A stretch of DNA of 13,343 nt, taken from NCBI GenBank assembly GCA_963768415.1, contig CAVYHX010000018.1, positions 1 to 13,343 on the forward strand, read 5' to 3'. Under the pieces are notes generated by a model, which worked only from the letters and a program-made list of their open reading frames with translations, was not told the DNA's origin and searched no databases. Position 1 is the first letter of the stretch. Every line of letters begins with the position of its first letter. Shown here piece by piece: positions 6,241-13,343 of this stretch. A program made the translations under genes and the position numbers. Source of the stretch: CAVYHX01 sp963768415 (GTDB taxonomy: Bacteria > Pseudomonadota > Gammaproteobacteria > UBA9214).

Positions 6241-7122
6241 CTATTCAGAAGGCGGTACATCCGGTTCCTGTCCGGTTTCCGCATAATCCAGCGACAGCAG
6301 CGCCGGTCCCTGGTCATCCGTAAGGTGATACTCGATGCCCAGGTCAGTACGCGCCAGGATCAGATCGGGGGTGCGCGCACTGATCGTGAAGGTGACCGGC
6401 TCAGCGTCCGCGCCGGTAGTGATGCGAATGGTTTCATCCGCACCGGTGTTTGCATGGCGGCGCACATACAGGGCGCTGGCGCGTTCCCAGGTGTCGATCA
6501 GCTGCTGGATGGCATCGGCGCTGGTGTCGGCGGTTTCCGGATCAACCTGCCACTGATCATCAGCTGTGCGCGTCAGGGTTATATCGGGCAGTTGCAGCCG
6601 GGTGATTTCAGCATTCGCAGGCAGAAGCTTGCGGCTGACGAAATTGCTCCAGTCGGCATTGATCAGGTGCTGATAGCGGTCGTCGATCAAATACACGGTA
6701 TTGCCGACTTGCGCATAGCGTTTGTTTTCCAGCGACTCGGTGGTGCCGATACGGATTTCAGTGGCGCTCAGGGTAATGGTGGCCAGCGGCGGGTCAAGTC
6801 CGAGTGCTGCCAGATCCAGCGAACCGGCCGAATAGCTGTGCACCGCACTCGCCTGCAGCAGTGGCAGCAGCGCGCGCACCTGGAAAGCGGAGGCCGGCAG
6901 TTCGGTTGTCCCGGCGAGCATCCATACACCGGTTTTTTTCACAAGGTGCAGCGGCCCGCGTTCTGCGCGGGTGATGCGGATGTCGGTCACCTGCGCAGGG
7001 TCCAGTGTAGTGATCGGTTGCAGTGTATTGTCGGATTCCAGCCCGGGTTTGTAATACACGATCATGATCAGGCCGATCGTCAGCAGCACCAGGGTGAGAT
7101 TGAACAGGGCGCGTGTTGACAT
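6241..7122 (-). CDS. DUF4340 domain protein (ABC-complex auxiliary)
   Basis: A 293-residue protein with one N-terminal membrane helix (about 8-23, NLTLVLLTIGLIMIVYY) and a large predicted extracytoplasmic part. Recurrent features such as VTDIRITRAERGPLHLVKKTGVWML, RIGTTESLENKRYAQV, and VYLIDDRYQHLINADWSNFVSRKLL fit DUF4340. This beta-rich domain is regularly encoded next to GldG-like proteins. Its stop lies 72 bp before mutM; its start is 5 bp after the GldG-like stop, implying translational coupling. The C-terminus is acidic (EPDVPPSE). The likely role is a periplasmic-facing subunit of the ABC complex encoded upstream; no enzymatic motif is visible and the substrate is unknown. Confidence 0.85.
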   Translation of the reverse strand: MSTRALFNLTLVLLTIGLIMIVYYKPGLESDNTLQPITTLDPAQVTDIRITRAERGPLHLVKKTGVWMLAGTTELPASAFQVRALLPLLQASAVHSYSAGSLDLAALGLDPPLATITLSATEIRIGTTESLENKRYAQVGNTVYLIDDRYQHLINADWSNFVSRKLLPANAEITRLQLPDITLTRTADDQWQVDPETADTSADAIQQLIDTWERASALYVRRHANTGADETIRITTGADAEPVTFTISARTPDLILARTDLGIEYHLTDDQGPALLSLDYAETGQEPDVPPSE

Positions 7123-7127
7123 ATGCG

Positions 7128-8486
7128 TCAGCGCCGCCGCCGGCGCAGCCAGATCACCAGGCCGCTGAACAGCAACAGCAGCGGGAGACCGGCCATGAAG
7201 CCCAGGCCAATGGCACCCCGGGCGGTCCTGCCCAGTTCCAGGTGCGTATCGGGTGCGGCTGTGACGCTGATGTCTATGAAGGCGTCATCGTGGCTAAGCC
7301 AGTGCAGTATGTTCATGCCCAGGTCCAGGTTGCCGGCATTGCCGAGGTAGGTGTTGGAGAGGAAATCGCCGTCACCGATAACGACAATCCGCTGTTCAGT
7401 GCCGGCGTTGTCCTCCGCTGTCTCCAGTGTTCGGGTCAGCGCCACTCCGATGTCCAGTGGTCCGGCGCGCTCGTCGGTGTCGGGATCGAAGCGGATCTCG
7501 CCTTCCAGCGCGCCGAGCTCGGTCCAGGCCCGGGTCAGGGTCGACAGCAGCGGCGTCGTGTGCCAGTCGGATGTGTTGATTTCGAGTGCGGCAGCCTCCG
7601 GGAACACACTGACCGCCTGCAGTTCAGCGGTAATGGCATGGTTCGGGTAGCGGGTCACCAGTACGAATGAGGGATTGTCGATACCGAATGCCTGCGTGGT
7701 GGCATCCACCACCTTGCCCGGCAGGAAGGCGACGCCGAGTTGCTCGGCCAGTGGTTCCAGGCCGTGCAAATCACCCGGTTCCGCCAGCCACAGCAGGTTG
7801 CCGCCGCGGGCGACATACTCCTGCAGCAGGGCGACTTCGCCCGGCAGCAGGCTGACGCGCGGCCCGGCCACGACCAGCACGCGGGCGTTGGCGGGGATGC
7901 CCGCCTCGAGCAGCTGAATGCTTTGCGGTCTTAGCCCCTTGCGCTGCATCTCCTTGCCGAACAGTCCCATGGAATGGTTGGCCTCGCCGAGCGGATCACG
8001 TTCACCATGCCCGGCCATGAACGCGACCCAGCGGTCTTCCGTGTGCGCGAGGCGCAACAGTGCATTCGTCAATTGCTGCTCATTGAGCGCCTGGATATGT
8101 TCACTGCGCCCCTGGTAGGCGATGACCAGTTCACCGTCGCTGGTGATACCGAGTTCACGCACACGCTCGGGTGCACTGTCCGGGTTGACGAATTCCAGGA
8201 CGATGTCGTCCTTGAAGCGCCGGTAACTGTTGATGAGTTCCAGGATCTGCCTGCGCAGCAGCTCGTTTTCACGCGCATAGGCGGTAACGGTAACGGGCCC
8301 TGCCAGTTCTGCGAGCAGTGACCGGGTGTCGTCCGTGACGGTGTTGCGGTTGCCCGCGGTCCAGTCCGCCTGATAGACATAGCGGGTGCTCAGCCAGGCC
8401 AGCAGCCCGATGATGCCGATGAACAGCAGCGTGGACGCCAGAGTTTGCAAATGCAGCAGGAGGCGGGAGGTGCGTGTGACTTTCAT
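7128..8486 (-). CDS. GldG-like ABC transporter auxiliary protein (COG3225)
   Basis: A 452-residue protein with an N-terminal helix (about 16-33, ASTLLFIGIIGLLAWL), a long extracytoplasmic region, and a C-terminal helix (about 428-446, GLGFMAGLPLLLLFSGLVIW) ending RLRRRR-like (WLRRRRR). The middle has the signature of GldG-type proteins: VTVTAYARENELLRRQILELI, DGELVIAYQGRSEHI, VAFMAGHGERDP, VLVVAGPR and a late IVVIGDGDFLSN segment. In Flavobacterium GldG acts with GldA and GldF in an ABC complex needed for gliding. Proteobacterial homologues are in non-gliders and their role is not established. Its start overlaps the permease stop in an ATGA, and it is followed 5 bp later by the DUF4340 gene. 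Confidence 0.88.
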   Translation of the reverse strand: MKVTRTSRLLLHLQTLASTLLFIGIIGLLAWLSTRYVYQADWTAGNRNTVTDDTRSLLAELAGPVTVTAYARENELLRRQILELINSYRRFKDDIVLEFVNPDSAPERVRELGITSDGELVIAYQGRSEHIQALNEQQLTNALLRLAHTEDRWVAFMAGHGERDPLGEANHSMGLFGKEMQRKGLRPQSIQLLEAGIPANARVLVVAGPRVSLLPGEVALLQEYVARGGNLLWLAEPGDLHGLEPLAEQLGVAFLPGKVVDATTQAFGIDNPSFVLVTRYPNHAITAELQAVSVFPEAAALEINTSDWHTTPLLSTLTRAWTELGALEGEIRFDPDTDERAGPLDIGVALTRTLETAEDNAGTEQRIVVIGDGDFLSNTYLGNAGNLDLGMNILHWLSHDDAFIDISVTAAPDTHLELGRTARGAIGLGFMAGLPLLLLFSGLVIWLRRRRR

Positions 8487-9235
8487 GGCAGGCGCTGCGC
8501 ATCCAGCCGCCGAATGCTCAAGCCAAGGAACAGGGCAATGATCAGCAGGTAGTAGATGACATCCGTGCTGTTGAACAGGCCCTTCAGTAACGGTTCGTAG
8601 TGGCGCAGCATGGACAGGTAGGCGAGCAGTGCGCTGGCACTGGCCTGGTTACTGCTGCCGGCCCAGTCGATGATCCACAGCAACAGCAGGAGTCCGAAGG
8701 TGCTCACGGCGGCTATCGTGGGTTGTTCGGTGAGCGCCGACATAAACAGTCCGATGGCCGCGAAGGCCGCGAGCAGCAGTCCCAGGGCCAGCAGCCCGGC
8801 AGCGAACTTGCCAAGGTCGAGATCCGTGCCGACGCTCAGTGACAGGGGCATCAGCGCGAGCATGCCCAGCAGGATCAGAAAGAACGCCAGGACCCCCAGA
8901 TATTTTCCGGCAACGATTTCCGTCATCGATACCGGTGCCGAAAACAGCAGGCTGAGGGTGCGGTTGCGGCGTTCCTCGCTGAGTACGCGCATGGTAATCA
9001 ACGGGGTGATCAGTAACAGGATAATGGCGGCATCGGCCAGCAGCGGGGCGATGATGATGTCCGTTACACCGGGTGCGCCCGCGATCGCCGCGAGTTGTGG
9101 CTGCACATAGAGGTAGGTCTCGATCTGGGTCGCAAACAGGTAGCCGAAGATAAATTGCACCACCGCCAGGATGGCCCAGGCCAGCGGTGACAGAAACAGG
9201 CTGCGCAACTCGCGCCCGGCGATGGTCAGGATCAT
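8483..9235 (-). CDS. ABC-2 type permease, GldF-like (COG1277)
   Basis: A 250-residue inner-membrane protein with six predicted helices (about 16-36, 61-82, 112-132, 144-167, 173-192, 226-243). Between helices 2 and 3 lies the conserved cytoplasmic element MRVLSEERRNRTLSLLFSAPV, typical of ABC-2 permeases and thought to contact the ATPase. It should form the transmembrane pore or mechanical element of the complex whose ATPase is encoded just upstream. Start and stop are tightly coupled to its neighbours: the ATPase stop and this ATG share one base (TGATG), and its own stop overlaps the GldG-like start by four bases. The transported or mechanically moved substrate cannot be read from the sequence. 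Confidence 0.92.
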   Translation of the reverse strand: MILTIAGRELRSLFLSPLAWAILAVVQFIFGYLFATQIETYLYVQPQLAAIAGAPGVTDIIIAPLLADAAIILLLITPLITMRVLSEERRNRTLSLLFSAPVSMTEIVAGKYLGVLAFFLILLGMLALMPLSLSVGTDLDLGKFAAGLLALGLLLAAFAAIGLFMSALTEQPTIAAVSTFGLLLLLWIIDWAGSSNQASASALLAYLSMLRHYEPLLKGLFNSTDVIYYLLIIALFLGLSIRRLDAQRLP

Positions 9236-10189
9236 CAGGCCGCCGACCGGGTGGTTGCTGCGGGATTGTCGGAACAGGTCAGTTCGATAAAGATCTGCTC
9301 CAGCGTGCGGCGCTCGGGGGTGAGTTCACACAGGCGCCAGCGGCCGGCCACCGCCTGTTCCACGAGCGCCTCCGACGGATCGGTGTCTGCGTAATGCAGC
9401 CGTACCCGGCCATCATCAAGGGGTTCCACCCGGGTGACGCCGGCGACCTGCGCCAGGGTGCTGTTCTCCGGTGGGGCAAGAAAGTGCGCAAGCAGCGCGG
9501 TGGCGTTCAGGCGCCGGTCCAGTCCGGCCGTGGTGTCGGCAAACACCAGCTTGCCCTGGTGAATGATCTGTACCCGGTTACAGGTGGCCTGCACCTCGGG
9601 CAGAATGTGGGTGGAGAGGATAATGCCGTGCTCACGGCCGAGTTCGACGTACCAGGCTGCGGATTTCACGAATCTGGATCGGGTCGAGTCCCACGGTGGG
9701 CTCGTCGAGAATCACCACGGCCGGGGTATGGATGATCGCCTGGGCGATGCCGACGCGCTGGCGGTAGCCCTTGGAGAGGTTGCCGATCAGCCGGTGTCCG
9801 ACCGCGCCGAGCCCGCAACGCTCCTTGACGGTGGCGATGGCGCGGGTGATGCCGCTGCGGGCCATGCGGTTCAGCCGGGCGCAGTAGCGCAGGTATTCGT
9901 CCACGGTCAGCTCAACGTACACGGGCGGCTGCTCGGGCAGGTATCCGATTTCGCGCTTCGCCTGCTTCGGCCGGTCCAGCAGGTCGATGCCGTGGATCTT
10001 GATCTCACCGGCAGTGGGGGCCAGGTTGCCGGTGATCATCTGCATGGTGGTGGACTTGCCGGCGCCGTTGGGGCCGAGAAATCCGAGCACCTCGCCCTTG
10101 GCCAGCTGAAAACTGACATCACTGACGGCGCAGGTCTGGCTGTAATAGCGGGTCAGGTGGTCGGCGTGGACGAGTATTTCCTTATCCAT
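9235..10189 (-). CDS. ABC transporter ATPase, GldA-like, one frameshift
   Basis: The ATPase of the downstream permease. The first frame (10189 to about 9650) holds Walker A GPNGAGKST (39-47), Q-loop Q87 in LPEQPP, signature LSKGYRQRV (138-146), Walker B VVILDEP (158-164) and the D-loop GLDP. It then ends prematurely after SLVRRTRP. The rest is in another frame: ELGREHGIILSTH (H-loop histidine), LPEVQATCNRVQII and a C-terminal regulatory domain to 9235. Deleting the A at about 9647 (plus strand) joins the frames as REIRSLVRELGREHG, exactly the family pattern, giving about 317 residues. As written the protein would lack the H-loop and C-terminal domain. The intact, coupled downstream genes argue that the gene is functional and the extra base an error (inference). 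The ATG lacks a clear ribosome binding site. Confidence 0.88.
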
Positions 10190-10230
10190 AAGCGCTATTC
10201 AACAGGTCCCCGGGAATTCACGATGCACGG

Positions 10231-10258
10231 ATTATAATGCCATTCCACGATTTGTTAA
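10231..10258 (-). promoter_or_regulatory. Near-consensus sigma-70 promoter of the GldA-like operon
   Basis: On the minus strand TTAACA (10258-10253, five of six matches) is separated by 16 bp from a perfect TATAAT (10236-10231). Transcription would begin near 10224, leaving about 35 nt of leader before the ATPase ATG at 10189. It is the best promoter match in the window and the only one before the five-gene minus-strand cluster. The -10 overlaps a plus-strand TATAAT (10233-10238), but no -35 accompanies that one. Confidence 0.65.
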
Positions 10259-10356
10259 GGTGTATTCACCCGTTTGCGCAGAAGTTTTCCCGGCAGCGCT
10301 GACCGGGCACCATAAACGACGGTTAACAGGGGCATGCGCAATGCCCGGGAGCGGCT

Positions 10357-12322
10357 ATGTGGCTGGGCGTTGATACCGGCGGCACCTTCACCGACTTCGT
10401 GCTCTTCGATGGCCGGTCGCTGCGCGTGCACAAGGTGTTGTCCACGCCGCAGGCGCCGGAGCGGGCGATCCTGCAGGGTGTCGCCGAGCTGGGGCTGGCA
10501 CTGGACGGCTTGCAGGTGGTGCATGGTTCGACCGTGGCCACCAATGCGGTGCTGGAACGCAAGGGCGTGCGCACTGTCTATATCACCAATCGCGGTCTGC
10601 GGCGATGTGTTGACTATCGGCCGGCAGGCGCGCCGCGAACTCTATAACCTGCAACCGGAACCGTTAGCGCCGCCGGTGCCACGGGAGCTGTGCCTGGAGG
10701 TGGCTGCGCGCATCGGCGCCGACGGCGCGCCGGGTGCATGAATTTTGCCGGCACGGACCGGGCGGCGCTGCTACAGAGCAATCGAGACGCTGCAAGCCGG
10801 AAGCGGTGGCGATCAATCTGCTGTTCTCGTTTATGGATGACAGCGATGAGCGCACCATCGACTCCTGGCTGCCGGAACGATTTGTTTGTGTCGCGCTCAT
10901 CCGACGTGCTGCCGGAGTACCGGGAATATGAGCGCGGCATTGCCACCTGGCTGAATGCCTGGGTTGGTCCGCGCGTGGCCGGTTATCTGCAGCGCCTGGG
11001 CAGGCAATTGCATCCTGCGCAGCGTGAGCGTCATGCAGAGCAGCGGGGGTACCGCAAGTGCCGCAGCCGCCGGGACCCGGGCCGTACACCTGCTGTTGTC
11101 CGGACCGGCCGGTGGTTTGCTGGGCGCGCGTTTTATCGGCAGGCAGGCCGGCCATGCGCGCCTGTTGAGTTTTGACATGGGCGGCACCTCCACGGATGTG
11201 GCGCTGATCGAAGGCGACATCAACCTGACCTCCGAAGGACATATCGGTCCCTGGCCGGTCGCGGTACCGATGGTGGACATGCATACCATCGGTGCCGGCG
11301 GGGGGTCCATTGCCGCTATCGATCGTGGCGGCCTGCTCCAGGTCGGGCCGGAATCGGCGGGCGCGGTGCCGGGACCGGCCTGTTACGGGCAAGGGGGCGA
11401 ACACCCGACGGTGACCGATGCCAACCTGGTGCTGGGCCGCTTGCAAGCGGAGGCGTTTCTCGGTGGCGAAATGACTCTGGATGCCGCCGCGGCGCGCCGG
11501 TCCCTGCAGCGGATAGCCACACCGCTGGGTATGTCAGTGGCAGCGGCTGCGCGGGGTATTGTCGCGCTCGCCAACGAACACATGGCGCAGGCATTGCGCG
11601 TCATCTCGGTGCAGCGCGGCGTCGACCCGCGCCGGCATGTGCTGGTATCGTTCGGCGGCGCCGGGGGATTGCACGTATGTGCGCTGGCGGAGGCGCTGGG
11701 CATGAGACGTGCGCTGGTGCCGGTACATGCCGGGGTGCTGTCGGCGCTGGGCATGCTGGTGGCGCCACGCGCCCGGCAGTTATCGCGCACCCTGACTGCG
11801 GAACTGCAGGGGTTGACTGATACGGAACTGGACCGGCAGCTGGAACTGCTCGCGCAGCAGGGCCGGGCCGAACTGGTCGCCGAGGGTGTCGCCAGCGCTG
11901 CAATCGATACGCTGCCCAGTCTGGATCTGCGCTATCGGGGACAAAGCTATACCCTGAACATTCGCTGGCAGGGTATCGCGGCCACCTGTGCCGCCTTTCA
12001 CAAGGCCCATGAACAGCATTACGGACACCGCCTCGATACGCCGGTGGAACTCGTCAATCTGCGTTGCGGATTACAGGCGGAAGCAATGGCCATTACGCTG
12101 GCGCCCGTGGGGGACGATCCCGGAGTTGCTGCCGGCCCTGCCAGCGCGCCGGTTGACGGTTACGCTGCCCCGGTGCCCGTCTGGTCACGCGCAGCGCTGT
12201 ATCCCGGCCGGGCAATCGCCGGTCCCGCTGTGATCACTGAAACAGTTGCCACTGCCTGGTTGCCCCGGGGCTGGTGCTGCGCCGTCGACCCGGTCGGTAA
12301 CCTGTTGCTGGAGAAGGTTTGA
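10357..12322 (+). pseudogene. hyuA: HyuA-type hydantoinase/5-oxoprolinase subunit, N-third frameshifted
   Basis: HyuA-family proteins bind ATP and open hydantoin or 5-oxoproline rings, usually with a HyuB subunit. The start is well placed (GGGAG at 10347-10351 before ATG 10357) and reads MWLGVDTGGTFTDFVLFDG, the phosphate-binding motif. Conserved segments then hop frames: TIGRQARRELYNLQPEP (frame 2), PEAVAINLLFSFMDD (frame 3), SSDVLPEYREYERGIATW (frame 1), and VMQSSGGTASAAAAG onward (frame 2) to the stop. The last part is uninterrupted and holds LLSFDMGGTSTDVAL, HTIGAGGGSIA, and SFGGAGGLHVCALAEALGM. Sites needing a one-base deletion lie near 10600-10603, 10727, 10743-10746, 10777, 10793-10799, 10878 and 11018-11027. 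Repaired, the protein would be about 650 residues, normal for HyuA. Either the gene is decaying or this stretch was sequenced badly. No HyuB follows. Confidence 0.85.
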
Positions 12323-12425
12323 CGGGTACTGCCGGTAATACGTGACACTCCGTTGCATGTGGCATTGTGCTTGCGTTATCAACACTGCAGCCTGCAGTTT
12401 CCGCTGCCCGCGCCGATCACCTTTA

Positions 12426-12455
12426 TACATGTGGTAAACTGTTGCTATTCATGTA
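12426..12455. promoter_or_regulatory. Possible desaturase promoter/operator region
   Basis: TACATG (12426-12431) and CATGTA (12450-12455) form an inverted pair with an 18-bp centre. TGTAAT at 12452-12457 matches a -10 box at five of six bases, but no convincing -35 lies 16-18 bp upstream. Saturated fatty acid desaturase genes are often controlled by TetR-type repressors (FabR/DesT), whose known site I do not recognise here. The rest of the 12323-12476 gap shows nothing clear. Confidence 0.2.
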
Positions 12456-12476
12456 ATTGAGCGAAGGAATACAGTA

Positions 12477-13343
12477 ATGATTGACGCAGTGGTTGAAATT
12501 TTAAGTGCCGGTGGTTTGACGCAGCTGACGCCCGGCGCCCTGGTCCTGGTGGGCCTGGTGGTGACACAGATAACAATACTTGGCGTGACGATTTACCTGC
12601 ACCGCCACCAGGCGCACCGCGCACTCGAGCTGCATCCAGTCGTGAGTCATTTTTTTCGTGGCTGGTTATGGTTGACGACCGGCATGGTTACCAGGGAATG
12701 GGTGGCGGTGCATCGCAAGCACCACGCCAGGTGCGAAACACCCGATGACCCGCACAGTCCCCAGGTGCTGGGTATCGGTACCGTGTTATGGCATGGCGCC
12801 GAGCTTTATAAGCGCGAAGCCGACCGGGCCGAAACCCTGGATGATTACGGGCATTGCACGCCGAATGACTGGCTGGAGCGCACGGTCTACTCCCGTTACC
12901 CCGGCGCCGGTATCGGGCTCCTGATGCTGGCGAACCTGATTCTGTTCGGTGCCCCCGGCCTGGTGCTGTGGGCGGTGCAGATGGTCTGGATCCCCTTCTG
13001 GGCAGCGGGGGTGATCAACGGCCTGGGTCACTGGTGGGGTTATCGCAACTACGAAACGCAGGATGCCTCCCGCAATATTTCGCCACTGGGTTTCTTTATC
13101 GGCGGTGAAGAACTGCATTCCAATCACCATGCCTTTCCGGCGTCGGCCCGGTTTGCCAGCAAGTGGTGGGAGTTTGATATCGGCTGGATCTGGATTCGGC
13201 TGCTCAGCCTGCTGGGTCTGGCCAGGGTGAAAAAACTGGCGCCCCGGCCGCTGATCGTACCGTGCAAGGATGTAATCGATATGGATACCGTACGCGCAGT
13301 GGTGCTGAATCGCATGCATGTCATGGCCGACTATGCACATGCT
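12477..13343 (+). CDS. desA: Membrane fatty acid desaturase, DesA-like (3' end cut)
   Basis: An integral-membrane diiron desaturase that introduces a cis double bond into acyl chains, most likely delta-9 in phospholipid or acyl-CoA. It is open to the window edge: 289 residues are visible. All three histidine boxes are present: HRHQAH (42-47), HRKHH (79-83) and HSNHH (214-218). The extra conserved segments WLTTGMVTREW, CETPDDPHSPQVLG, and GVINGLGHWWGYRN closely resemble the Pseudomonas DesA protein. Hydrophobic helices lie near 21-40, 58-72, 154-169 and 172-190. The start is supported by AAGGA at 12464-12468, eight bases before ATG 12477. It is intact in the visible part, unlike the frameshifted hyuA upstream. 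An electron donor is not encoded nearby; the low-potential ferredoxin 11 kb away is not evidence of partnership. Confidence 0.93.
   Translation, partial: MIDAVVEILSAGGLTQLTPGALVLVGLVVTQITILGVTIYLHRHQAHRALELHPVVSHFFRGWLWLTTGMVTREWVAVHRKHHARCETPDDPHSPQVLGIGTVLWHGAELYKREADRAETLDDYGHCTPNDWLERTVYSRYPGAGIGLLMLANLILFGAPGLVLWAVQMVWIPFWAAGVINGLGHWWGYRNYETQDASRNISPLGFFIGGEELHSNHHAFPASARFASKWWEFDIGWIWIRLLSLLGLARVKKLAPRPLIVPCKDVIDMDTVRAVVLNRMHVMADYAHA

Noticed and set aside
5794..7119. 441-codon plus-strand ORF
   Set aside because: It is antisense to mutM and the DUF4340 gene, both strongly supported; its sequence is low-complexity Q/G/R-rich.
10590..11030. Programmed frameshifting or recoding in hyuA
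   Set aside because: There are too many shifts, at unrelated sequences, without slippery heptamers or a shared signal; errors or decay explain them better.
10664..11446. 260-codon minus-strand ORF over the frameshifted part of hyuA
   Set aside because: The opposite strand holds conserved HyuA motifs throughout; this ORF has no recognisable domain.
12786..13340. 184-codon minus-strand ORF
   Set aside because: It is antisense to the desaturase histidine-box region, which is clearly coding on the plus strand.

Overview
The window looks like chromosomal DNA of a gammaproteobacterium, GC-rich and dense in genes, probably from a sulfur-oxidiser or Chromatiales-like lineage. The lineage is inferred from protein resemblance: an Allochromatium-type 2[4Fe-4S] ferredoxin next to coaD, a Pseudomonas DesA-like desaturase, and a small DUF2788-like protein. 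No rRNA or tRNA gene is visible to confirm it.

Layout. Positions 1-731 hold an array of REP/BIME-like palindromic repeats that continues past the left edge and stops about 50 bp before coaD. Then come coaD, fdx and ggt on the plus strand, with ggt overlapping fdx. Converging on ggt is a minus-strand lipoprotein-like gene of unknown function that carries one frameshift. Upstream of that gene lie a 40-codon ORF and an AT-rich island with promoter-like sequences facing both ways. The plus-oriented one precedes a DUF2788-like two-helix membrane protein, which converges on a minus-strand coiled-coil membrane protein. A perfect 24-bp-arm inverted repeat follows at 5275-5329.

From 10189 down to 5353 runs one minus-strand transcription unit: an ABC ATPase (GldA-like, one frameshift), an ABC-2 permease (GldF-like), a GldG-like auxiliary protein, a DUF4340 protein, and mutM. 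The first four are tightly coupled and should form one envelope complex of unknown substrate. A near-consensus sigma-70 promoter precedes the ATPase gene. Divergent from it is a hydantoinase/5-oxoprolinase A-type gene (hyuA) with an intact C-terminal two thirds but several frameshifts in its N-terminal third. The right end is a DesA-type membrane fatty acid desaturase, truncated by the window edge.

How the genes fit together. coaD (coenzyme A synthesis), fdx and mutM are housekeeping genes that often cluster in Proteobacteria. ggt (periplasmic glutathione breakdown) and hyuA (possible 5-oxoproline or hydantoin ring opening) could both touch gamma-glutamyl metabolism, but no HyuB partner is present. 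All visible frameshifts (lipoprotein, ATPase, hyuA) are repaired by deleting one base, never by adding one. This bias points to insertion-type sequencing errors at least as much as to gene decay. The least explained parts are the repeat array with its higher-order order, the long inverted repeat, the GldAFG/DUF4340 complex outside gliding bacteria, and the frameshifted lipoprotein.
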